A program made the position numbers and the translations under genes. This document shows, in pieces, positions 43,700 to 52,217 of a stretch of DNA of 64,000 bases. The notes beneath the pieces were generated by a model. It worked only from the letters and a program-made list of their open reading frames with translations, was not told the DNA's origin and made no database searches. The stretch lies in contig CP048620.1 in assembly GCA_015698305.1 (NCBI GenBank), positions 2,192,001-2,256,000 of the forward strand, read 5' to 3'. Source of the stretch: Candidatus Nitrohelix vancouverensis. GTDB taxonomy: Bacteria > Nitrospinota > Nitrospinia > Nitrospinales > VA-1. Each line of letters opens with the position of its first letter. The stretch's first letter is position 1.

Positions 43700-46090
43700 C
43701 TACGCTTTTTTAACGACGATTTTGTGGTGTCCGTTCTCGCTGACCTGAGACAGGATCTCATGACCATCGTTGCCAAGGCTTTTGGGAACGTTTTGAATCG
43801 GTTCGCCGTCGTCCAGCAGGATTTCGAGCAACTGACCTGAATTCATCATTTCCAGTTTCAACTTGGCTTTAACGTAGTTGAAGGGACATTTGACGCCAAG
43901 AAGGTCCATCGACACTTTCTCAACAGTCGCTTCCTTTTTAGAAGATTTCTGCTCTTCTGCAGGAGAGTCTCCGCCGGTGCGAATTCTCAGCGATTTGTCC
44001 TCGTGAAGTTTATTCGTGACGAGTTTGCATTGTTCCAGTAAGTCCTGTGCGTTTGCGACCCACCATTCAGACTGTTCCTGCGTCACCGTCGAGGTGTTGC
44101 GGAATTGTTCGATGAGGCTGGAGAAGCGTTGCGACACGATTTCCATATCGATAATCAGCGAATGGAATTTTTCCATACATTCCAGATCGTCGGTGAAGTC
44201 CATGCCTTCGGTGACAAGCAAGGCTCTCGCCGAGGCGACCGCAGAGCGTTTTCCGAAATCGACCGATTCCTGATACTGTTTGTTTTCCAAAGCAAGTTTG
44301 CACTGGAATTGTGCGCGTTCCGCTTCGGAAAGTCGGTCGGTTATCATATCGGTGACGGCGCCGGCGCATTCGCCCTGACCCCGGTCTTCCAGAGAAAACT
44401 TTTTCTCGGAACCGTAGTCGAGATAGGCGAAAGGGTTCTTTTCGATTTCTTCAAGAGCGATGTAATCGCGCAACAGTTCCTTGAAATAAGGTTTACCCAT
44501 GCGCTCAACATAGCCTTCGAAACGTTCTTCGGATTGTTTCTTTTCCTTGTAATCTTCAATCAGCTTGCGTATTGCCGCCGGTGAATTTTTAGCGGGCAGT
44601 TTGATTACGGACTCGCCAAACTTCATCGCTTCTTCGGTGACGTATCCGCCGAGGAACAATTCGTAATGCGGCGTGAGGATGCCGTTCACCTTTTTGGCGC
44701 CGCCATGAAGGCCGATGGAGGCGATATGGTGCTGACCGCAGGAGTTGGGACAACCGCTGGCCTTGATGCTGATGTGGTCGAGATCGGCTGAATGCGGGAA
44801 GCCGTTTTCCATTTCCTTGCTCAGATGCTCTGCGATGCCGCGCGACGCGGTGATGCCAAGGTTGCAGGTTTCGGAGCCGGGGCAACAGGTGATATCGCGA
44901 ATCTCTTCGGTGCCTGCCTTGTGCAGACCGATTTTCTTCAACTCGCCAAAAACATGACCGAAGGCGCTCTCCTGAATCCAGGGGATCATGATGTTCTGGT
45001 TGACCGTGTTGACCACTCTTCCCGCAGCGTATTGCGACGTGATTCGGCTCAAGGCGCGGGCTTGATCGCTGTTCAGGTCGCCAAGAAGCAGTTTGATGTG
45101 GACATTAAAGAATCCATCCTGCTTCTGGGCAAAGGTGTTGCGGGCCTTCCAGGACTGAAATTCCGGGTCGGCGTCGAACTCCGTATTTGCCTCAAATTTG
45201 GGAATATGAGGGGTGAATTCTTCGGGAACCTCAATCTTCGGAAATTTCTTGTCGGCGCGGGCGTCGAATTCTTCCTGAATGAGTTGGTTGACCTTGTCTG
45301 AACCTAATTTATCCAGCACATATTTGAAACGCGCCTTGTTGCGGTTGCGCTTGTCGCCATGCTTGTCGAAAACCGCGACGACGGATTCGCACAATCTCAG
45401 AAGGTTGTGCGCTTCAACGAAATCGCTGAAAGGCTGGGCGATGCGCGGGGAGGAACCGAGGCCGCCGCCCACAACCACTTTGAAACCGAGAACGCGCTTG
45501 CCGTCTATGACTTTATCTGCGGCGTTCAGGCCGATGTCGTGCATCGGAGACAAACCGCAACCGTTACAGCCGCCCAGACTGATCTTGAATTTGCGCGGCA
45601 AATTCTGCGTCATCTGATGGCGGATGAGGAAATCGGTGACCGCTCGCCCGTAAGGCGATACGTCAAACAATTCATCTTTGCAGGTTCCAGCTTTATGACA
45701 GGCCGTTACATTGCGCACGGTGTTGCCGCAGGCTTCGCGCGTGGTCATGCCGTTTTCGGCGAGCAATTGCATGGCTTCGGGAACGTCTTTAACGTTCACG
45801 TAATGGAACTGGATGTCCTGTCGCGTGGTGACGTGTAAAATTTTATTGGAGTATTTATCCGCAAAATCAGCGAGAACATTCAGTTGTTCCGAGCTCAAAC
45901 GCCCTTGAGGGAGTTTGGTGCGAACCATTTGCTGGTTTTCTTGTCGCTGACCGTAAATGCCTTGTTGCAGACGAAATCGTTTGAAATCGTCATCGGATAC
46001 TTCGCCGCGTTCGAGCCGCTCTACCTCTGCGGCAAAATCTTCAATTTCACGACGGACGACCTCGGGGATATTAATGGTTTTGGCGTCCAT
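43700..46090 (-). CDS. Siroheme nitrite/sulfite reductase with C-terminal TusA domain
   Basis: A 796-residue fusion. Residues ~1-550 are a ferredoxin-type siroheme reductase with two NIR-SIR repeats. The 4Fe-4S/siroheme cysteines are in TCCPGSETCNLGITASRG and ASGCPNSCGQHHIAS (C-x5-C and C-x3-C). Residues ~600-690 are an all-helical stretch (LALENKQYQESVDFGKRSAV) resembling a HEPN module. The last ~75 residues are a TusA sulfur carrier with its Cys-Pro (MDLLGVKCPFNYVKAKL). It reduces nitrite to ammonia or sulfite to sulfide; TusA suggests sulfur hand-off. ATG 46090 follows GAGGTT by 7 nt; the frame also opens at TTG 46105. First gene of the operon. Confidence 0.88.
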   Translation of the reverse strand: MDAKTINIPEVVRREIEDFAAEVERLERGEVSDDDFKRFRLQQGIYGQRQENQQMVRTKLPQGRLSSEQLNVLADFADKYSNKILHVTTRQDIQFHYVNVKDVPEAMQLLAENGMTTREACGNTVRNVTACHKAGTCKDELFDVSPYGRAVTDFLIRHQMTQNLPRKFKISLGGCNGCGLSPMHDIGLNAADKVIDGKRVLGFKVVVGGGLGSSPRIAQPFSDFVEAHNLLRLCESVVAVFDKHGDKRNRNKARFKYVLDKLGSDKVNQLIQEEFDARADKKFPKIEVPEEFTPHIPKFEANTEFDADPEFQSWKARNTFAQKQDGFFNVHIKLLLGDLNSDQARALSRITSQYAAGRVVNTVNQNIMIPWIQESAFGHVFGELKKIGLHKAGTEEIRDITCCPGSETCNLGITASRGIAEHLSKEMENGFPHSADLDHISIKASGCPNSCGQHHIASIGLHGGAKKVNGILTPHYELFLGGYVTEEAMKFGESVIKLPAKNSPAAIRKLIEDYKEKKQSEERFEGYVERMGKPYFKELLRDYIALEEIEKNPFAYLDYGSEKKFSLEDRGQGECAGAVTDMITDRLSEAERAQFQCKLALENKQYQESVDFGKRSAVASARALLVTEGMDFTDDLECMEKFHSLIIDMEIVSQRFSSLIEQFRNTSTVTQEQSEWWVANAQDLLEQCKLVTNKLHEDKSLRIRTGGDSPAEEQKSSKKEATVEKVSMDLLGVKCPFNYVKAKLKLEMMNSGQLLEILLDDGEPIQNVPKSLGNDGHEILSQVSENGHHKIVVKKA

Positions 46091-46304
46091 GACTTGGAAC
46101 CTCAAAAAAAGTGTCTATAATTTCGATTTGATTTAGTTTAATGACGTGTATATGAAAGCGCCTGCCGCAAGGTTTGCATATCTATATAAAGCAGGCAAAA
46201 ATAGTGATTGAATGAGTCGTCGGAGACGACGGCTTCTATTGAGCTTCTATCTTATAATAAAATTACCAAAAAAAACAAAGAAATACTGTATTTTATGTGT
46301 CGTC

Positions 46305-47018
46305 ATGATTGAATCCATCATTTATTTCAATTTCATTGTCTTCGTCGCGGCGTTTGCATTCGCCTTGTGGAAAAACTGCAACGCGACGACTTTGCAGGTG
46401 GGCGCCATCTATCTGGCTCCGCTGATTCCTGTGGGTTTAGATGATGCGGTGGCGGAACGGTTTCTTATTGTTTCTCTTCTGAATTTTATTTTCGGAATCA
46501 TCGAGCTGGTTCTGTTCGTTAAAACGGTGAGGCCGGGGGACGCTTCGCTCTCGAAGGATTATTTTCGGCAACTGTTCGGTCATACTTTGCCGATCGCCGC
46601 CGCTCTGGTCGGGGCGTCATTTATTGCGCGCGCGTCGGAGGCTCCGGTCGGGTTTTATGAAGGGATGGCTCTTGCTCTGATTTTTATCGCGGGAGCCGTT
46701 TTAAGGGTTGTTGCGGTCTGGCAAATTGGAGCGCTTGGCTTCAAATTTGACATTGTTTTTCGCGAGGAGCAGACGCTTAAAAACGATCAGCTTTACGCCC
46801 TGATGCGTCACCCGAGCTACACGGGAATGATGCTGGTGATCCTGGCTTACGCGATCAATACGCATTCCTGGATCGCCGGAACAGTGACGCTATTGGTGGC
46901 CTGGTTTGGCTTTCAATTCAGGATTCATTACGAGGAAAAGGCGCTTGAAGCGCAGTTTGGAGAGCCGTATCGGGAATATCGGGAGCGCACTTCGATGTGG
47001 ATTCCGTTTGTAAAATAA
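46305..47018 (+). CDS. Isoprenylcysteine carboxyl-methyltransferase-like membrane protein
   Basis: A 237-residue protein with about five membrane segments and the ICMT-family C-terminus: YALMRHPSYTGMMLVILAYA (~165-184), then RIHYEEKALEAQFGEPYREY. The RHPxYxG and EE motifs form the SAM-binding site. In bacteria these proteins methylate unknown small lipids or isoprenoids. The ATG at 46305 is chosen at the start of the hydrophobic region; the frame opens 31 codons upstream, but that is a basic, non-conserved leader. It is divergent from the siroheme reductase gene. Confidence 0.78.
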   Translation: MIESIIYFNFIVFVAAFAFALWKNCNATTLQVGAIYLAPLIPVGLDDAVAERFLIVSLLNFIFGIIELVLFVKTVRPGDASLSKDYFRQLFGHTLPIAAALVGASFIARASEAPVGFYEGMALALIFIAGAVLRVVAVWQIGALGFKFDIVFREEQTLKNDQLYALMRHPSYTGMMLVILAYAINTHSWIAGTVTLLVAWFGFQFRIHYEEKALEAQFGEPYREYRERTSMWIPFVK

Positions 47019-47019
47019 T

Positions 47020-47427
47020 CTAGCTATTAAGACTATTTACGATTGATATTCTTATGAAGTAGTTTAGGTAAAGTGTGAGCAGGATATAGCCATAACTGCC
47101 TAAAATGTAGATGGGCAGGTTGATGCTTCGCGGCGGCGTTTCCTGGAGCGCGTCGGTCTCTTGTTTTTTGATGCGGAACCAGTTGGCGATCAGCATGACC
47201 ACGATCAGAATAGGGGGATGGTAACTGAGCACCGCCATCAATCCGGCGGTGATAAACGAGAGTCCCCACATCAGAGGAACCTTGATCCAGTGATTGCCGG
47301 TGAAGTCGTCGGAGGCGTTCATCATCGCCGTGAAGCAAACGAGATAAAAGAGTACGGATTGCACCAGCCAGACCAGAAACTGGGCAATATTTCCTCCACC
47401 GGGGATGTCTTCTAAAGTCAGGATCAT
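47020..47427 (-). CDS. Small membrane protein (135 aa), unknown family
   Basis: A 135-residue protein with about four hydrophobic segments (FLVWLVQSVLFYLVCFTAMM, VPLMWGLSFITAGLMAVLSY, ILIVVMLIANWF, SYGYILLTLYLNYFI). The DDFTGNHW loop carries acidic residues. I do not recognise it. Convergent with the methyltransferase-like gene, 1 nt between the two stops. Confidence 0.6.
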   Translation of the reverse strand: MILTLEDIPGGGNIAQFLVWLVQSVLFYLVCFTAMMNASDDFTGNHWIKVPLMWGLSFITAGLMAVLSYHPPILIVVMLIANWFRIKKQETDALQETPPRSINLPIYILGSYGYILLTLYLNYFIRISIVNSLNS

Positions 47428-47573
47428 GATTCGATTTTCAATCTCAGGATTTTTCTATGCCTCACGCCGGGCGAAGGTTTTTTGTACAGGGCGAAGGATA
47501 GCAGGGCCGTTTAAAATGTCTAGTCCCATTTTTGCCATATGGGGCCTCTGATAGATTTTCTTCCGAGGGAGTA

Positions 47574-47936
47574 ATGACGAAAGCGAACAAGTCATTTGGA
47601 GATGCGGGAGAAGCCGCCGCTGTTGCGCGATTAAAAAAGCTGGGCTACCGGATATTGAAGACAAACTACAAGGCCCCGTTTGGCGAAATCGATGTGATCG
47701 CAGAACACGAAGGCGCCGTCGTCTTTGTGGAAGTGAAGGCGCGAAGCGGGACGGATTTTGGCGGTCCGTTACTCGCCGTGCATCCTCAGAAACAACGCAA
47801 GATTGCCCAGGTGGCGCAATATTTTCTAACAAAAAACAAGATCGGCTCCCGCGAAACGCGATTCGACGTGGTGGGCATTACGGGAAATCAGGACGATTGG
47901 ACGATTGAGGTGGTCAAGGGGGCGTTCAGGATTTAG
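47574..47936 (+). CDS. yraN: YraN family (UPF0102) endonuclease-fold protein
   Basis: A 120-residue protein with the restriction-endonuclease-like PD-(D/E)xK pattern of YraN: GDAGEAAAVARLKKLGYRIL (~9-28), NYKAPFGEIDVIAEHEGAVV and FVEVKAR (E-x-K, ~55-61). Often linked to chromosome processing or competence. The ATG at 47574 has GAGGG 4 nt upstream. No neighbours of the usual rnhB/yraN cluster are beside it. Confidence 0.9.
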   Translation: MTKANKSFGDAGEAAAVARLKKLGYRILKTNYKAPFGEIDVIAEHEGAVVFVEVKARSGTDFGGPLLAVHPQKQRKIAQVAQYFLTKNKIGSRETRFDVVGITGNQDDWTIEVVKGAFRI

Positions 47937-48067
47937 AATAGTATTTGTATTCTTTTGGCTTAGATGGGTGAAATCTTGCAACTTTTTGCCGTTTTTTGCT
48001 TCAAAATGAATAACATATCGACGACGCTGGTAGGTCTTCGATCATTAATTGATTTCAGGAGATGTCT

Positions 48068-48913
48068 GTGAATATATTGAACAAAATGAAAACCCTGTTT
48101 TCCGGTTCCGAGGCGAAGCCGCGCGAGGCTGTCGAGCCGGAAAAGCAACCGGTCGCAACGGAGGAAACAAAAATGGAAGAGCCTAAGACGCCGGAAGCGG
48201 CGCCGAGTATGATTCAACCGCCTTCAATGCGCGACGATATGGACGAAGAAGATAAAGTAGCCGCGCCCGTGGTTCGGCGCGTGCTTCAGGCCCCGGTCAT
48301 CGAAACCGGCCTGTTCGAAGAGGGAACGGACAAAATTCTCATCAAGGCGCAGGCCGCGGCGAATGGCGAGCATTGTCTGTTCCGCGTCAATCGCGATCTG
48401 TTCAAGGGCCATTCCTGGTGGTTCCCGAACTTCGAAGCTGCCGCAGGTTCTCCCATCGCCGAGCGCATGTTCAGCATTGACGGCGTCGAAACCGTTCTCG
48501 TTCATGAATCGACGGTCACTCTCACGCGCACCGATAAGACTCTTGTGGACTGGAAGGCGATGGCGACGGAAGTGGGTCAGACCCTTCGCGAATTGCTGGA
48601 AGAGGGAGGGCCTCTGATTTCCGATAAGATCATCTCCGAGATGCTCACCGAAGAGCAAATCCGCACCGGAATCCAAAAAGCCATCGACGTGGAAGTCAAT
48701 CCCGGCGTCGCCGGACACGGCGGCAACGTCACCTTGCTCGCGGTCAAGGGCAACACCGTCACCATTCAAATGGGCGGCGGTTGCCAAGGCTGTAGCGCGG
48801 CGGATATCACCCTCAAGCAGGGCATTCACACCACCTTCCGCACCCATGTGCCCCAGGTGGGCGCCATTTACGATGAAACCGATCACGCCGCAGGGCTCAA
48901 CCCATTTTTCTAG
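48068..48913 (+). CDS. Nfu-type iron-sulfur carrier (Nfu_N plus NifU-like domain)
   Basis: About 281 residues. A low-complexity acidic/Pro-rich N-terminus (~1-70) precedes an Nfu_N domain (~80-175; FEEGTDKILIKAQAAANG, SIDGVETVLVHE). The NifU-like C-terminal domain has the 4Fe-4S-binding CQGC in MGGGCQGCSAADITLKQGI (~235-253). It is a carrier of iron-sulfur clusters. GTG 48068 is favoured since AGGAG ends 6 nt before it; ATG 48062 touches that ribosome site. The next gene follows after 9 nt. Confidence 0.85.
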   Translation: MNILNKMKTLFSGSEAKPREAVEPEKQPVATEETKMEEPKTPEAAPSMIQPPSMRDDMDEEDKVAAPVVRRVLQAPVIETGLFEEGTDKILIKAQAAANGEHCLFRVNRDLFKGHSWWFPNFEAAAGSPIAERMFSIDGVETVLVHESTVTLTRTDKTLVDWKAMATEVGQTLRELLEEGGPLISDKIISEMLTEEQIRTGIQKAIDVEVNPGVAGHGGNVTLLAVKGNTVTIQMGGGCQGCSAADITLKQGIHTTFRTHVPQVGAIYDETDHAAGLNPFF

Positions 48914-48922
48914 GTCTCAACC

Positions 48923-49267
48923 ATGCCAAAACTGAATAAATTCAAAGTGACCGTGGAGACCGGGGACAAGGGAACCGAAGGCCCCATCCACTTCTGCATC
49001 AACAATCATAAAGTACCCTTCGAAGAGGTCAAAGGCTCCACCGCCCCCGGCGAAACCTTCGAAGGCGAGTTTGAGGTCAACAGCTTCGCGCACAGCCTGA
49101 CGCTGGTTGGTCCGGAAAAGGGCGAATGGGAGATCAAGAAAATGAAGGTGGATTTTGAACCGGATTTGAATGAACCCTACGCCGTCACCTTCGGCGCAGT
49201 CACCCTCGACGAAACGACGGAAGTGAATATCTGGAAAGACCCGCCGCTCCCCGTTTTCGACGTCTGA
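48923..49267 (+). CDS. Small hypothetical protein downstream of Nfu
   Basis: A 114-residue acidic, strand-rich soluble protein (KFKVTVETGDKGTEGPIHFC, LTLVGPEKGEWEIKKMKV, FGAVTLDETTEVNIWKD). One Cys (~26) sits in the IHFCINNHK segment. No recognised family; it could be a beta-sandwich partner of Nfu, because it starts 9 nt after its stop and is followed by a strong terminator, forming a two-gene unit. Confidence 0.7.
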   Translation: MPKLNKFKVTVETGDKGTEGPIHFCINNHKVPFEEVKGSTAPGETFEGEFEVNSFAHSLTLVGPEKGEWEIKKMKVDFEPDLNEPYAVTFGAVTLDETTEVNIWKDPPLPVFDV

Positions 49268-49317
49268 AACCGCGGGATCACCGCAACGCGATATATATTC
49301 AGAAACGATCCAGTTTG

Positions 49318-49350
49318 AAAAAGCCCTGCCGGAATCCCGGCAGGGTTTTT
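49318..49350 (+). terminator. Terminator of the nfu operon
   Basis: CCCTGCCGG (49324-49332) and CCGGCAGGG (49337-49345) form a perfect 9-bp stem with a 4-nt loop followed by TTTTT, 51 nt after the stop. Canonical. Confidence 0.88.
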
Positions 49351-49398
49351 CTAATGGCGCTCACCAAGTGTAATCCAGATTGTAAATTCAGAAAGGTC

Positions 49399-49835
49399 GT
49401 CATCGCGGCGACTGTTAAGTAGCGCGGTGATCCAGTCACGTTTCGCATAAGACGCTGGATTGCTTCGTCGCTTTGGCTCCTCGCAATGACGTTATTTCCA
49501 GGCAGGCTTTTCTATTGGCTCTCGCTCAATGCAATCCTCAATTTCGAAGTCAGGAGGCCGTCATCGCGAGCGACTGTTAAGGAGCGCGGCGATCCAGTCA
49601 CGTTTCGCATAAGACGCTGGATTGCTTCGTCGCTGGTGGCTCCTCGCAAAGACGTTATTTCCTGGCAGGACTTTTCTATTGGCTCTCGCTAAATGCAATC
49701 CTCAATTTCGATGTCAGGAGGTCGTCATCGCGAGCGACGATAGGAGCGCGGCGATCCAGTGACGTTTGGTATGAGACGCTGGATTGCTTCGTCGCCGATG
49801 GCTCCTCGCAATGACGTTATTTCCTGACAAGGCAT
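49399..49835. repeat. Tandem array of fold-back repeats (~162 bp units)
   Basis: Three copies of a ~93-95 bp element begin at 49399, 49560 and 49724, each running GTCATCGCGAGCGACTGTTA to TCCTCGCAATGACG with a CCAG...CTGG inverted core, so each folds on itself. The ~68 bp between copies is also repeated, giving a larger period of 161-164 bp. The core is not coding. With the remainder of 49268-49933 it fills a gap without genes. Single copies recur at 52.2 and 53.4 kb. Confidence 0.85.
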
Positions 49836-49862
49836 TTTTTATATTGGAGCGACTGCGAAGCG

Positions 49863-49891
49863 TTGACAATCGATTGCGAATCGGACATCAT
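49863..49891 (+). promoter_or_regulatory. Possible promoter of the SEFIR-STAND gene
   Basis: TTGACA (49863-49868) is followed after 17 nt by CATCAT (49886-49891), a 4/6 match to TATAAT, 43 nt before the GTG. It lies immediately after the tandem array. The -10 box is weak. Confidence 0.35.
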
Positions 49892-49933
49892 TGGCCTTCC
49901 GATATTTCCTTATAACAATGAGGAACCCCTTTC

Positions 49934-52177
49934 GTGAACGAACCCAAAACCCGACCCAAAGTTTTCATCAGTTACGATCATGCCACCGAAGGCAATAAAG
50001 AGCGAGTTGCAGGTTTGAGCGCGATTCTTCGCTCCAAAGGAGTGGACTGCATGATCGATCAGTACGAACCAAATCCTCCAAAAGGCTGGCCTAGGTGGAT
50101 GAAGGGCCAAATTGAAGAAGCCGATTTTGTACTGGTTGTGTACACAGAAATTTATAAACTGAGATTTGAAAATAAGGATGCTCCCGGTCAGGGCAAGGGG
50201 GTTGTCTGGGAGGGGAACATTATTACCCAGGAACTTTATGATTCCTGCGGCATCAATACAAAATTTCTCACTGTTGTTTTTGATGATGGAGATGCGGCCC
50301 ATATTACTGATCCTTTGAAAAAACAAACTTATTTTCAGGTATCAGCGGAAGGTGGTAGAGATTTTGAGAAATTATTTCGTGAATTAACAGGTCAACGACA
50401 AAACCTTCCTCCGCTGGGGCCAATTGAAATTTTACCAACCGATGCCGAGCCAATTACGGAAGCGCGATTCGATAGCCCAGTCTGGATGGTCCCTTACGAG
50501 AAGAATAATTTCTTTGTCGATCCGGACAATCAACTGGACGCGATCCAACAGAATCTGGAATCGCAGGGTGTTGTAGCGTTGTGTGGTCAGCCGGGGGTGG
50601 GGAAGACCCAGACCGCTTCAGAATATTGTTGGGAAAATCAAGATTCCTATTCGTATGTGTTTTGGATCACGGCGGACAACGCGGACGCGCTGGATCAAGA
50701 GTACCTGACTCTGGCAAAAGCTATGGGAATGACCTTCACGGACACGGACGATCTTTCCATCATTTCCGCCCGCGTCAAAGACTGGCTGTCGTCGCGCGCC
50801 GACTGGTTGCTGGTTCTGGACAATGTGGAGCGCTGGCAGTCTGCTGAAAAATTTCTTCCAAAAACGCGACAGGGCAAGGTCTTGATGACCAGCAACCAAC
50901 CTACAGGTAGCCATTGGTTGTATCGCATGCCTGTTGACTTGATGAGTCCGGCGACGGCGAAAGCGTTTCTGTCAAAGCGTTTGGGCGCACCGGAGAATAG
51001 CGAAGGCCTTGACGCGGTCTGCGAAGTCCTGGATTACCTGCCATTGGCCTTGGAGCATGCGGGCGCTTATATCGAGAGCAATGGAATCGATTGTAAAGAA
51101 TATCTGGAATTGTACAGGGAAGAAGGCTTTCGTTTATTGGGCGAAGAGGGGGCGCAGCCGACGGATCATCAAGCCGTTACTGTCACCTATGCGATGGCTT
51201 TCAGAAAAATAGACAATCCAGTTTCGATCAATTTATTGAAGGTTTTTTCTATTCTCGCCCCTGATGATATTCCTGAGTCGCTTTTTCAGGGCGACGCGCT
51301 CGCTTTGTGGGAGGGAACGCTGGGAGAACTGTCAAGTAATGTAGATTTGCGAAACGCAGTGTCGGCTATTTCAAAATATTCGCTGATAAAGCGCGAGTCC
51401 AAAACCAAAACTTTAAGTCTCCACCGTTTATTGCAAGCCGCCGTATGGCAGGAGATGGACAATGAGGAACGCAAGCTCTGGACGGAACGCCTTGTAAAGG
51501 TTTTAAGCGCCGTGTTTCCCGAACCTAAATTCGAAAACTGGGACGCTTGCCGATCCTGGGTTCCACATATTGAACATGCGGCGAACCGTATCAAGCAGGC
51601 TGAAGTTGAAACCGAATATGCGGCGCTTTTGTTGAATCAGGCTGCATGTTATTTTCATGCGTTTGGAAGCTATGCGCCAACCGAGCCCTTATTCAAAGAG
51701 TCCTTAGAGATTCGTAAGAAGGTATTGGGATACGAGCATCCGAATACGGCGAGCAGCCTCAATAATCTGGCGGGGCTGTATGAGTCCCAGGGACGTTATT
51801 CCGAAGCGGAGCCCTTGTATAAAAAGTCCTTAGAGGTTTATAAGAAAGTTTTCGGCGACGAGCATCCAGACACGGCGACCAGTCTCAATAATCTGGCGCT
51901 ACTGTATGGCTCTCACGGACGTTATTCCGAAACGGATCTTTTAATTAAAGAGTCCTTAGAGATTCGTAAGAAGGTATTGGGTGACATGCACCCGGATGTG
52001 GCAGCGAGTCTCTATAATCTGGGTGTTTTGTATGCGCAACAAAGGCGTTATCAGGTAGCGGAGCCTTTGTTGGTTGAAGCTCTGAAAATTTTGGAAGCGG
52101 TTTTAGGAGTTGATCACCAAAATACACGAAATGCCCGCGAAAGCTTGAAGAATGTTCGTAGAGAAATGGGGCGTTAA
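49934..52177 (+). CDS. SEFIR-NB-ARC-TPR STAND protein (NLR-like, candidate anti-phage sensor)
   Basis: A 747-residue protein. Residues ~8-160 are a SEFIR domain (VFISYDH start, GWPRWMKGQIEEADFVLVVY, then GKGVVWEGNII), a TIR relative. Residues ~200-450 are an NB-ARC NTPase: P-loop CGQPGVGKTQTA (~216-227), Walker B WLLVLDNVE (~289-297), TSNQ sensor and LPLALEHAG (~368-376). A winged-helix-like spacer follows, then at least three near-identical 42-residue TPRs (~583-710) and a fourth weaker one. This matches bacterial STAND immune-type sensors whose effector is NAD-consuming or signalling. The start is GTG 49934, with GAGGA 9 nt upstream. It stands alone between repeat clusters. Confidence 0.87.
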   Translation: MNEPKTRPKVFISYDHATEGNKERVAGLSAILRSKGVDCMIDQYEPNPPKGWPRWMKGQIEEADFVLVVYTEIYKLRFENKDAPGQGKGVVWEGNIITQELYDSCGINTKFLTVVFDDGDAAHITDPLKKQTYFQVSAEGGRDFEKLFRELTGQRQNLPPLGPIEILPTDAEPITEARFDSPVWMVPYEKNNFFVDPDNQLDAIQQNLESQGVVALCGQPGVGKTQTASEYCWENQDSYSYVFWITADNADALDQEYLTLAKAMGMTFTDTDDLSIISARVKDWLSSRADWLLVLDNVERWQSAEKFLPKTRQGKVLMTSNQPTGSHWLYRMPVDLMSPATAKAFLSKRLGAPENSEGLDAVCEVLDYLPLALEHAGAYIESNGIDCKEYLELYREEGFRLLGEEGAQPTDHQAVTVTYAMAFRKIDNPVSINLLKVFSILAPDDIPESLFQGDALALWEGTLGELSSNVDLRNAVSAISKYSLIKRESKTKTLSLHRLLQAAVWQEMDNEERKLWTERLVKVLSAVFPEPKFENWDACRSWVPHIEHAANRIKQAEVETEYAALLLNQAACYFHAFGSYAPTEPLFKESLEIRKKVLGYEHPNTASSLNNLAGLYESQGRYSEAEPLYKKSLEVYKKVFGDEHPDTATSLNNLALLYGSHGRYSETDLLIKESLEIRKKVLGDMHPDVAASLYNLGVLYAQQRRYQVAEPLLVEALKILEAVLGVDHQNTRNARESLKNVRREMGR
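51683..52060 (+). repeat. Three 126-bp tandem repeats encoding TPRs
   Basis: Units 51683-51808, 51809-51934 and 51935-52060 each encode 42 residues. Units 1 and 3 share 30 nt including GTCCTTAGAGATTCGTAAGA exactly, and a fourth diverged unit follows to ~52150. Nucleotide-level identity above what TPR function demands points to recent duplication or gene conversion. Confidence 0.85.
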
Positions 52178-52217
52178 TTTAATGACTCAGGCCGGATGGT
52201 TGAATAGAGTCATGGTC

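Noticed and set aside
48224-48886. Long minus-strand open frame (220 codons) opposite the Nfu gene
   Set aside because: It mirrors a GC-rich coding strand and lacks a ribosome site or protein-like pattern; the plus-strand Nfu gene explains the region.
49399-49835. CRISPR-like array
   Set aside because: Units are ~93 bp with ~68-bp spacers that are also repeated, so there are no unique spacers, and no cas genes are near.
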